Positions 1-6,637 of a stretch of 10,772 bases of DNA are shown piece by piece; within the stretch, counting starts at the first letter, position 1, and the number at the start of each line of letters is the position of its first letter. This DNA comes from Prevotellaceae bacterium (GTDB lineage: Bacteria; Bacteroidota; Bacteroidia; Bacteroidales; Bacteroidaceae), in contig JAFLUV010000077.1 of assembly GCA_022508635.1 (NCBI GenBank), positions 1 through 10,772 of the forward strand, in the 5' to 3' direction. The translations under genes were made by a program, and so were the position numbers. A model generated the notes under the pieces. The model saw nothing but the letters and a program-made list of their open reading frames with translations. It ran no database searches and had not been told where the DNA came from.

Positions 1-585
1 GATGCCGACGGAAAGGTTACGGCCGTATCACAAGGTAAAGCCACGATCACCGTCCGCAGCACCGACGGCTCGGATATCTCAGCGACCTGCGAGGTGACGG
101 TCGTAAGGCTTGTGTCAGGTATTCTCCTTAGCGAAAGCGAGGTGAACCTGATAGAGGGAGAGAGCCTGAGGATTACAGCCACGGTACTTCCCGAAAATGC
201 CACGGATACATCCCTGCGCTGGTATTCGCTCGACGAAGTCATTGCGACCGTGGACGACGGACTGATCTATGCCATGGCTCCGGGCGAAACGACGATAGTG
301 GCTGAGGCAACCGACGGCTCGGGTGTGCGTGCAGAATGTCACGTCGTGGTAGAGGATGCCGACGGCATAGGAAGCATAGCTGGAGGCGTAAGCATACTCG
401 TACAGCAAGGCTGCATCGTGGTTAGCGGACTTCCGGCGGGAGAATCCGTGAAGGTGTACTCCATCAATGGTACGAACATCTTCCATGCACGCTCACAAGG
501 TAGCGACATCGTTATTCGTCCCGACGGCAAAGGTGTCTACGTCGTCGTATTAGGCACGCAGTCATACAAGGTCATCGTACACTGA
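1..585 (+). CDS. Ig-like (Big_2) surface/secreted protein with type IX-like C-terminal tail, 3' part only
   Basis: The reading frame is open from base 1, so the gene starts outside the window; 194 codons and a TGA stop are visible. Residues 1-36 are the end of one bacterial Ig-like (Big_2) domain (GKATITVRSTDGS followed by a CEVTV strand). Residues about 33-118 are a second, complete copy with the typical LPENATDTSLRWYSLDEVIA segment and a GETTIVAEATDGSG turn. The two copies share a 13-base identical stretch at 61-73 and 310-322, a period of 83 codons. After a short linker, residues about 130-194 form a beta-rich tail (VKVYSINGTNIF, then GKGVYVVVLGTQSYKVIVH) resembling the C-terminal sorting domains of type IX secretion cargo. 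The protein is therefore probably exported and may be surface-anchored. Any catalytic or binding domain lies upstream and is unseen, so no specific function can be given. Confidence 0.85.
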   Translation, partial: DADGKVTAVSQGKATITVRSTDGSDISATCEVTVVRLVSGILLSESEVNLIEGESLRITATVLPENATDTSLRWYSLDEVIATVDDGLIYAMAPGETTIVAEATDGSGVRAECHVVVEDADGIGSIAGGVSILVQQGCIVVSGLPAGESVKVYSINGTNIFHARSQGSDIVIRPDGKGVYVVVLGTQSYKVIVH

Positions 586-629
586 ACCGGTCGCATGGGC
601 GCTCGCATAAGCCCGTGCCACTAATATGA

Positions 630-669
630 AAGCCCCCCGGAAGTCTCTCATCGGACTTTCGGGGGGCTT
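630..669. terminator. Bidirectional hairpin terminator between convergent genes
   Basis: The arms 630-645 and 654-669 pair over 16 bp with a single G.T wobble around an 8-base loop, and include a run of six G.C pairs. The hairpin lies between two convergent stop codons (585 on plus, 693 on minus). Neither side has a long T run, though the minus strand reads CTTTCATATT after the stem. It most likely ends transcription from both sides. Confidence 0.8.
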
Positions 670-692
670 GTATGTAGCAGCATGTGTGTGTA

Positions 693-2762
693 TTACTGCT
701 TCCGGCTGTAGCTTCTGAGTCCCTTTTGCAGGAAATCGACGTATGCGGCAATATCCTCGTTATAGGAATAGGAGGCGGTCAGGGGATGGCCGGCATTGTC
801 GAGCAGGACATAGAAGGGCTGGGCATTGGCTCCGAACTTGCTGCGCTGCAAGTAGCTCCAGCGGTCGCCCACGGTGCGGAGCGTCACGTCCTGCCCGTTC
901 TCCTGCACGGTAAGCTTCTCGGACAACGGGGTCTTGTCGTCGACATAAAGGGTGATAAGGACATATCTCTCCTTTATCAGCTGCGCCACCTGCGGGTCTG
1001 TCCATACCGCCGCCTCCATCTTGCGGCAGTTGACGCAGCCGTAGCCCGTAAAGTCGAGCATGACGGGCATGCCATGCGCCGCGGCATAGCGCATCCCTTC
1101 GTCATAGTCGTTGAAGCGAGCCTCGACGTTGTCCTCGCCTAAGCGGAAGTCCTGTGTCTGCATAGGCGGAGCAAAGGCACTGACAGCCTTGCAGGGAGCG
1201 CCCCAAAGCCCCGGAACCATGTAGAGGGCAAAGGCAAAGGCGGCAAGCGCCATGAAGAAGCGCACTACGCCGGTACGCGGACGCTGGACGACCTCGCCCG
1301 TCTCGTCATACTCATCCTCGTCGTGCGGGAAGCGTATCCATCCGACAAGGTAGGCACCCATCAGGGCAAAGATGACAATCCAAAGGCAAAGGAAGACCTC
1401 CCTGTCCATCAGGTGCCAGCCATAGGCAAGGTCTGCCACACTGAGGAATTTCAATGCAAAGGCAATCTCCAGGAGTCCGAGGCAGACCTTGATGCAGTTC
1501 ATCCAGTTGCCGCTCTTCGGCATGCCCTTAAGCCAGGCAGGGAACATGGCAAAGACGGTGAAAGGCAATGCCAGAGCCAGCGCGAAACCGAACATGCCAA
1601 TGGTAGGGGCAAGGAGCGAGCCGCTCGTACTGACCTCCACAAGCAGGAAGCCAATGATGGGGCCGGTGCAAGAGAAGCTGACCAGACTCAGCGTGAACGC
1701 CATAAGGAAGATACTAAACAGACCTGTCGTAGCGCTTGACTTGCGATCAACCGCCGTTGTCCAACTGCTGGGCAGCGTTATCTCGAAGCCTCCAAGGAAG
1801 CTGGCACCAAAGACCATGAGCATCAAGAAAAAGAAGATATTGAACAGGGCATTCGTGCTGAGGGCATTCAGCGCACTTGCCCCGAAGACAATCGTCACAA
1901 GAAGCCCCAGCAAGACATAGATGACAATGATACTGATGCCGTAGGTCACAGCATCGCGTATACCTTTTTTCTTATCCTCGGAGCGCTTCAGGAAGAAGCT
2001 GACCGTCATGGGGATAATAGGCCAGACACAAGGAGTGAGCAAGGCAATAAGCCCGCCGAGCATCCCCAACAGGAAAATCGCAAGCAGACCTTTGGCAGTC
2101 TGTCCGCCTTCCGCTCCCCCGAAGGGAGAGGACTCAAAGGCTTTCAGTTCGTCCACGACAGAAGTCCAGAGATCATTACCGCCAACGGAGGGAGAGGACT
2201 CTGCCACAAGGACTTCCTCCCGGATAGTGTCTTCCTTGACAACGGCCTGCGGCTCAGGTTCGGGCTCTGGCTTGATATCGGCCTTCTTCTCCACGGTAGC
2301 AGCCGTCTTGCCCTGTCCCGCAAAGCTGAACTCTACGTTGGTAGGCGGGATGCAGTTCTCATCGTTGCAGGCACCGTATGTCAGGTAACCGGACACCTCG
2401 TATTCTGGCTCAGTGATGAGGAAGCGCTGGACGAACGTTGCCGTTCCCTCCATATAGCTGACTTCCATGCCGAACATTGCGTCCATTGTCTTATGCACCT
2501 GCCCCGTAGCACGGAGTTTTCCGTCAGACTTCAGACCCTGCTGTTTCTCCAGAGTCAGCTCGGCGCGTGTCGGGCCGCCGTCAGCAATGTCAGTTCCATA
2601 GACATGCCAACCGGCATCTACTGCACCTTGGAAAATAATCTCCAATACATTGTCGCCGCTCTTCTCCTGCCTGACAGTGAAGGTAACAGGATTCTGGAAC
2701 TGCGCCACCGCCACAGTCCCTATATATATGTATAGTGTAAGAAAAGATATAATGTGCTTCAT
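693..2762 (-). CDS. dsbD: Thiol:disulfide interchange protein DsbD (three-domain)
   Basis: Inner-membrane reductant carrier that passes electrons from cytoplasmic thioredoxin to periplasmic thiol proteins. Numbered from the Met at 2762 (689 aa), a signal peptide (MKHIISFLTLYIYIGTVAVA) leads into an N-terminal DsbD alpha domain with a redox pair Cys132/Cys137 (ACNDENCIPP). A Glu/Pro-rich linker (about 155-225) precedes eight hydrophobic segments (about 226-521) carrying the paired membrane cysteines Cys245 (LLTPCVWPIIP) and Cys365 (SFSCTGPIIG). A C-terminal thioredoxin-like domain has Cys576-Val-Asn-Cys579 and a cis-Pro near 649. All six expected cysteines are present, so the protein looks functional. 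Start choice: the frame extends to an ATG at 2801 that overlaps the esterase stop as ATGA, and an ATG at 2795 sits 8 bases after GGAGG. I prefer 2762 because it gives a normal short, positively charged signal peptide. Probably co-transcribed with the esterase. Confidence 0.93.
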   Translation of the reverse strand: MKHIISFLTLYIYIGTVAVAQFQNPVTFTVRQEKSGDNVLEIIFQGAVDAGWHVYGTDIADGGPTRAELTLEKQQGLKSDGKLRATGQVHKTMDAMFGMEVSYMEGTATFVQRFLITEPEYEVSGYLTYGACNDENCIPPTNVEFSFAGQGKTAATVEKKADIKPEPEPEPQAVVKEDTIREEVLVAESSPSVGGNDLWTSVVDELKAFESSPFGGAEGGQTAKGLLAIFLLGMLGGLIALLTPCVWPIIPMTVSFFLKRSEDKKKGIRDAVTYGISIIVIYVLLGLLVTIVFGASALNALSTNALFNIFFFLMLMVFGASFLGGFEITLPSSWTTAVDRKSSATTGLFSIFLMAFTLSLVSFSCTGPIIGFLLVEVSTSGSLLAPTIGMFGFALALALPFTVFAMFPAWLKGMPKSGNWMNCIKVCLGLLEIAFALKFLSVADLAYGWHLMDREVFLCLWIVIFALMGAYLVGWIRFPHDEDEYDETGEVVQRPRTGVVRFFMALAAFAFALYMVPGLWGAPCKAVSAFAPPMQTQDFRLGEDNVEARFNDYDEGMRYAAAHGMPVMLDFTGYGCVNCRKMEAAVWTDPQVAQLIKERYVLITLYVDDKTPLSEKLTVQENGQDVTLRTVGDRWSYLQRSKFGANAQPFYVLLDNAGHPLTASYSYNEDIAAYVDFLQKGLRSYSRKQ
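2097..2205. repeat. Short direct repeat inside the dsbD linker region
   Basis: The 12-mer GGGAGAGGACTC occurs at 2124-2135 and again at 2190-2201 (plus strand), 66 bases apart. The first copy is flanked by CTCCCCCGAAGGGAG, which can form a small hairpin. On the coding strand the copies encode ESSPFGGAEGG and ESSPSVGGND within the unstructured linker between the alpha domain and the membrane domain. Such G/C-rich in-frame inserts could be copies of a small dispersed genomic repeat; that is inference. Confidence 0.5.
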
Positions 2763-2797
2763 CTTGTCAAGTATTGTTTCATAAAACAAAGTCATTC

Positions 2798-3652
2798 TCA
2801 TCTCCTCCCGAAGTTACGCGAAGCAAAAGGCAGCGCCATACGTAACGCCTGATGCCAATACTCCCAGTTATGCACCCCATTGCGAACACGTAGCTCGTCA
2901 TGAACACGTGCGGCACGCATTAGCTGGTGCATACGGACGTTTTGGTCAAGGAGGAAATCATCGTCGCCACAATCGAAGAACCACTTGACGGTGCGCAACT
3001 TCTGCTTCGTGGCTTCATCGGCCTGCTCCACGAAACGCAAGGCACTATGCTCCTTCACAGCCTGGCAAACATAGTAATGTTTATCTTTTTCCTGTCCCTC
3101 TTTGACATCGTTTCCGTTATGGTCAAGCCAGGCACTCATAGCATAGCATGACGAGAACATGTCGGGATGTCTTTGGCAATATACCGTACTACCGCCACCA
3201 CCCATTGAAAGTCCCATCACGGCGCGATGCTCCTTATCGCCCACTGCATGATATTTCTGCTCAACTGTCGGCAGGAACTCCTGAAAGAAAAAATCCTCAT
3301 AACTCCAGCCCGGCATATTGAAATAGCCATTCCAAGTATTGTGAATGTCAGGCCCTCCCGCATTGGGCATGACAATGATAACAGGCAGACACTCGCCCGA
3401 ACCAATGAGTTCATCTACGACGGTCTGCATCTGCCCTTTGTCTCGCCAGGCACGATAGTCATCGCTCAAGCCGTGAAGCAAATATATGACTGGATAAAAG
3501 CCATTGGCAGTATCGTAGCCATCAGGCAAATAGACATTACAAGGCACATCGGCATTCAGTATCTGACTATGTATCGTGTCAGTCACGATACGTCCCGCCA
3601 TCATAGGCAGACAAAGTGTAAGCAGCACAGCTACAAACGAAATTCTCTTCAT
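2798..3652 (-). CDS. Secreted esterase, alpha/beta hydrolase of the esterase D / feruloyl esterase family
   Basis: A 284-aa serine hydrolase of the Esterase (PF00756) type, the family of S-formylglutathione hydrolase, enterochelin esterase and xylanase-linked feruloyl esterases. A signal peptide (MKRISFVAVLLTLCLPMMAG) predicts export to the periplasm or beyond. Visible motifs are YLLHGLSDDYRAW (about 57-69, oxyanion region), the nucleophile elbow GLSMGGGGS with Ser149, an acid in DCGDDDFL (Asp231 or 232), and the base in GVHNWEYWHQAL (His261). The triad is complete and the length is normal for a single-domain member. The substrate cannot be fixed from sequence: carbohydrate-linked acyl or feruloyl esters are plausible because of export, whereas formaldehyde detoxification is unlikely for an exported enzyme. 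It lies 87 bases after the phospholipase and its TGA overlaps an in-frame ATG of dsbD. No clear promoter is seen directly upstream, which suits an operon. Confidence 0.88.
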   Translation of the reverse strand: MKRISFVAVLLTLCLPMMAGRIVTDTIHSQILNADVPCNVYLPDGYDTANGFYPVIYLLHGLSDDYRAWRDKGQMQTVVDELIGSGECLPVIIVMPNAGGPDIHNTWNGYFNMPGWSYEDFFFQEFLPTVEQKYHAVGDKEHRAVMGLSMGGGGSTVYCQRHPDMFSSCYAMSAWLDHNGNDVKEGQEKDKHYYVCQAVKEHSALRFVEQADEATKQKLRTVKWFFDCGDDDFLLDQNVRMHQLMRAARVHDELRVRNGVHNWEYWHQALRMALPFASRNFGRR

Positions 3653-3739
3653 AATCTTTCTATTTTAGTTTTTACTCTATTCTTCTGTTCAAATTATTCC
3701 CGACAGTCAATGACACAAGAAGGAAGAAAGCCCACCTGT

Positions 3740-4582
3740 TCATAAAAAATCCTTTATAGCTTGAATCATTTCCTCGCCCGTTTGCCGCCCCATACCATAG
3801 ACGCGACGCATCTTTGACTCCTTCTGCTCGGTACGTCCGATGGGAAGGGTATTCTGCGGACAAATAAGTAGGATATGCCCCAGACTCTCTTGCTCTTCGA
3901 GAAACTTCAGTTCGTCGTTGTACATCAAATGGCGACAAGCCATGGCTTGGATGACAGCAGGATAGCGGCGCATGAAAAGGTGAAAGAGGGGCATTAGTCT
4001 CGTCTTCTTCTTAAAGAAGCCCTTGGGTTGTGTCAAAATGACAACATTGTGGTCAAAGCCCTGTGCTTGGAAATAGCGAAGAGGAATAGAATCAACTATG
4101 CCACCATCAAGCAAAAGATGACCATCAAGACTGACAGGACGCGACACAAGAGGCATAGAGGCCGAGGCACGTATCCAGTCAAGTCCTTCGTCATCCATAT
4201 GGTCAATACGGTGATAGACAGGTTTGCCTGTCACTACATCCGTACAGACAACGTGAAAGACGGTCGGATCATGGCCATAAGTATCACGATCGAAAATATC
4301 CAATTCATTGGGCAACGTGTGATAGCTGAAATCTGCCCCTACGAGATCACCCGTACGCAACAAGGAACGGAGACCCATGTAGCGAGGATCGTCTTTGAAT
4401 CGCAAATTATAGCGCAACACGCGTCCTGGCTGATGTGACTTGTAGTTGCAGCCAAACGTGGCACCCGCCGACACGCCTACAATACCATCGAAACGGATAC
4501 CGTGCTCTAACATCACGTCCATCACGCCAGCAGAAAACAAGGCGCGCATTCCGCCTCCTTCAAGTACTAATCCCGTCTTCAT
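3740..4582 (-). CDS. Patatin-like phospholipase (YjjU type)
   Basis: A 280-aa cytoplasmic lipid acyl hydrolase with a patatin Ser-Asp dyad. Counting from the ATG at 4582, the oxyanion loop LEGGGMRALFSAGV lies near residues 7-20, the nucleophile elbow GVSAG at 36-40 (Ser38), and the DGG motif of the second half (LLLDGGIVDSIPLRYF) carries Asp159. The C-terminal part, with a run of basic residues (KGFFKKKTR) and LMYNDELKFLEEQESLG, resembles the YjjU branch, whose members are single-domain and about this length. There is no signal peptide or membrane segment. A TTG just upstream at 4585 could extend the frame by one codon, but the ATG is the natural start. The gene is divergent from the helicase across 73 bases with mirror-image promoter elements, and is probably the first gene of the phospholipase-esterase-dsbD cluster. 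The physiological substrate is unknown. Confidence 0.88.
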   Translation of the reverse strand: MKTGLVLEGGGMRALFSAGVMDVMLEHGIRFDGIVGVSAGATFGCNYKSHQPGRVLRYNLRFKDDPRYMGLRSLLRTGDLVGADFSYHTLPNELDIFDRDTYGHDPTVFHVVCTDVVTGKPVYHRIDHMDDEGLDWIRASASMPLVSRPVSLDGHLLLDGGIVDSIPLRYFQAQGFDHNVVILTQPKGFFKKKTRLMPLFHLFMRRYPAVIQAMACRHLMYNDELKFLEEQESLGHILLICPQNTLPIGRTEQKESKMRRVYGMGRQTGEEMIQAIKDFL

Positions 4583-4585
4583 CAA

Positions 4586-4599
4586 TGCAAAAGTACAAA
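4586..4599 (-). promoter_or_regulatory. Bacteroidetes -7 promoter element for the phospholipase cluster; left arm of an inverted repeat
   Basis: Read on the minus strand, 4595 to 4588 is TACTTTTG, an exact match to TAnnTTTG, the -7 element of the main Bacteroidetes sigma factor. Only five bases separate it from the ATG at 4582, so the transcript would have almost no leader. No TTTG is obvious at the -33 position. The 14-base sequence is the exact reverse complement of 4636-4649. Confidence 0.55.
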
Positions 4600-4635
4600 T
4601 TTATTTTTAATTCCTCTTCCTTAATTCTTAAATTC

Positions 4636-4649
4636 TTTGTACTTTTGCA
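4636..4649 (+). promoter_or_regulatory. Bacteroidetes -7 promoter element for the helicase; right arm of an inverted repeat
   Basis: TACTTTTG at 4640-4647 matches TAnnTTTG exactly and lies 8 bases before the helicase ATG at 4656, predicting a leaderless or near-leaderless mRNA. A -33 TTTG is not evident. The 14 bases mirror 4586-4599 across an A/T-rich spacer of 36 bases. Confidence 0.6.
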
Positions 4650-4655
4650 ACCAAT

Positions 4656-6608
4656 ATGAAGAACTTTAATGAACTGGGGCTTGACGAACCTCTTCTGCAA
4701 GCCATTGAAGAACTGGGATATGAACACCCTATGCCCGTGCAAGAAGAGGTGATTCCCTATTTGCTTAGTCAAAAAAACGATTTAGTGGCTCTGGCACAGA
4801 CCGGAACCGGAAAGACAGCAGCCTATGGTTTACCACTGCTGCAAATTCTCTCAAAAGAAGAGCTTTCTGACACGCCAAGTGCCATTGTTTTAAGTCCGAC
4901 GCGCGAGCTCTGCCTACAGATAGCAGACGACATAGAAGGCTTCAGCAAGCACTTACCCGACCTACGTACATTGGCTGTCTATGGTGGCACGAACATCGAA
5001 CCGCAAATACGTGCCCTCAAGCACGGCACTGACATCATTGTGGCAACCCCAGGCCGACTTATGGATTTGACGAAACGCGGTGTAGCAGACCTCTCACAAG
5101 TGCGATACGTTGTATTAGATGAAGCAGACGAGATGCTCTCAATGGGCTTTCAAGAGGATCTTGACAGCATCCTCAAAAGCATCCCTAACCAACACCGGAC
5201 ACTCCTCTTCAGTGCTACAATGAGCCGCGAGATAGAGCGCATTGCACAAAACTATTTGACAAATGCCACACAGATACAAGTAGGCAGTCGAAACGAAGGT
5301 GCCGAGAATGTAAACCACGTATATTATATGGTGCACGCTCGCGACAAGTATCTTGCCCTCAAACGTGTCGTCGACTTCTATCCCCGCATCTATGCCATCA
5401 TCTTCTGCCGCACGCGTTTAGAGACGCAGGAGGTAGCGGACAACCTTATTCGCGATGGCTACAATGCAGACGCACTGCACGGCGATCTCTCACAGCAGCA
5501 GCGCGATTTGACCATGCAGCGTTTCCGCCGCCACCGCATACAGATTCTCGTGGCTACTGACGTGGCAGCACGTGGCCTTGACGTAGACGACTTGACACAC
5601 GTTATTAATTTCGGCATGCCTGACGACGTGGAGAACTACACACATCGCTCTGGGCGTACAGGTCGTGCAGGCAAGAAAGGCACAAGCATCTGCATCATTA
5701 GCATGCGAGAACGCAACAAGATAAGACAGGTGGAACAGGAGATACAGAAAACCTTCGAGCAAGGTACCCTGCCCGATCCGCGAGACATCTGCACCAAACA
5801 ACTTTATCATGTCATTGACGAGATAGAGCGCGTAGAAGTAGACGAAGAGGAGATAGCTCCTTTTATGAACGAAGTGCAAAAGCGTTGGGCATGGCTTGAC
5901 AAGGACGACCTTATTCGACGTGTACTATCACGCGAGTTCGGACGTTTCCTTCAATACTATGCCAATGCACCTGAGATAGAGGATCCAAAGGAGAAAAGGA
6001 CAAGAAACAAGGGACAAGAGAAGAGAAACAAGTCGCATCAAGCCGAAGAAGGCTACGTCCGCCTCTTCCTCAACATCGGCAAGATAGACGGCATGTATGC
6101 CCGCGAAATAATAGGCCTCATCAACAAGAACGTGATGGGCGATAAGGTGGCTGTCGGTCGCATTGACTTAATGAAGAGTTTTTCTTTCATAGAGGTAAAG
6201 CAGGAAGACCTTAACCGCGTACTAAAGGGACTGAAGCACGGCGTGATGGTAAAAGGCCGTAGCGTCGTCTGTGACATCTCGACAGATGAAAGCCAGCAGA
6301 AGGAAGGAAAGCCAGCCCGCAGAAGCGAACAAAACCACCCGAAAGAAAAGCCTTCGGTACGACCACAAAAACCAATGGTATTCCAACGTCATGAAGAACC
6401 TGCGACACCACCACGCCATGAGAAACGCGTAAAGCCTTCCCGAGAAGAGCGTGGCTACACCGAACCTCGCGGTCGCAAGTTTAAGAAAGAGGATTGGATG
6501 AAGTTCCTCAACCCAGACAAACCTGCAAAGGGAAAAGAGTTAAAAGGAGAGCAACCCGATTTCAGCGAAGAAGGCTGGGCAAGGAGAAAACCAAAGAAAG
6601 ATAAATAA
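4656..6608 (+). CDS. deaD: DEAD-box ATP-dependent RNA helicase with DbpA-type RNA-binding domain (DeaD/CsdA-like)
   Basis: A 650-aa RNA helicase expected to remodel rRNA or mRNA in the cytoplasm. Every core motif is visible: Q motif with Gln29 (GYEHPMPVQ), motif I AQTGTGKT 47-54, Ia PTREL 81-85, GG 110-111, Ib TPGR 131-134, II DEAD 155-158, III SAT 186-188, V ATDVAARGLD 300-309 and VI HRSGRTGRAG 330-339. Residues about 466-543 (YVRLFLNIGKIDGMYAREI to VKGRSVVCDIS) match the DbpA RNA-binding fold, the arrangement found in DeaD/CsdA. It is joined by a Lys/Arg-rich linker (445-462) and followed by a basic, probably disordered tail of about 105 residues ending in RRKPKKDK. Such proteins often serve large-subunit assembly and cold growth; the exact role here is inferred, and the symbol is by architecture. 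The S46 peptidase gene follows after 29 bases with no visible promoter or terminator, so read-through is likely. Confidence 0.94.
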   Translation: MKNFNELGLDEPLLQAIEELGYEHPMPVQEEVIPYLLSQKNDLVALAQTGTGKTAAYGLPLLQILSKEELSDTPSAIVLSPTRELCLQIADDIEGFSKHLPDLRTLAVYGGTNIEPQIRALKHGTDIIVATPGRLMDLTKRGVADLSQVRYVVLDEADEMLSMGFQEDLDSILKSIPNQHRTLLFSATMSREIERIAQNYLTNATQIQVGSRNEGAENVNHVYYMVHARDKYLALKRVVDFYPRIYAIIFCRTRLETQEVADNLIRDGYNADALHGDLSQQQRDLTMQRFRRHRIQILVATDVAARGLDVDDLTHVINFGMPDDVENYTHRSGRTGRAGKKGTSICIISMRERNKIRQVEQEIQKTFEQGTLPDPRDICTKQLYHVIDEIERVEVDEEEIAPFMNEVQKRWAWLDKDDLIRRVLSREFGRFLQYYANAPEIEDPKEKRTRNKGQEKRNKSHQAEEGYVRLFLNIGKIDGMYAREIIGLINKNVMGDKVAVGRIDLMKSFSFIEVKQEDLNRVLKGLKHGVMVKGRSVVCDISTDESQQKEGKPARRSEQNHPKEKPSVRPQKPMVFQRHEEPATPPRHEKRVKPSREERGYTEPRGRKFKKEDWMKFLNPDKPAKGKELKGEQPDFSEEGWARRKPKKDK

Positions 6609-6637
6609 TTATTACCGTCAGAACCACCAAAAATTTT

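Noticed and set aside
1323..1920. Two overlapping plus-strand frames of about 140 codons opposite dsbD
   Set aside because: They are shadows of the DsbD membrane domain, and their Lys/Gln/Arg-rich translations reflect reverse-complemented hydrophobic codons.
3653..3739. Possible promoter between the phospholipase and esterase genes (TTTG followed by A/T-rich sequence on the minus strand)
   Set aside because: No TAnnTTTG element is found at a suitable distance; the A/T richness alone is not evidence, so read-through from the phospholipase gene is the simpler view.
3672..3938. An 88-codon minus-strand frame overlapping the end of the phospholipase gene, with a hydrophobic C-terminus
   Set aside because: Most of it is another frame of the phospholipase gene and its sequence is Arg/Ser/Tyr-rich without a motif. 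The hydrophobic end is short and unsupported by any start signal.
5988..6030. Purine-rich stretch with near-repeats (GACAAGAAACAAG-like) in the helicase gene
   Set aside because: It encodes the Lys/Arg-rich linker before the RNA-binding domain, and its repetitiveness follows from Lys, Arg and Asn codons in a disordered segment.
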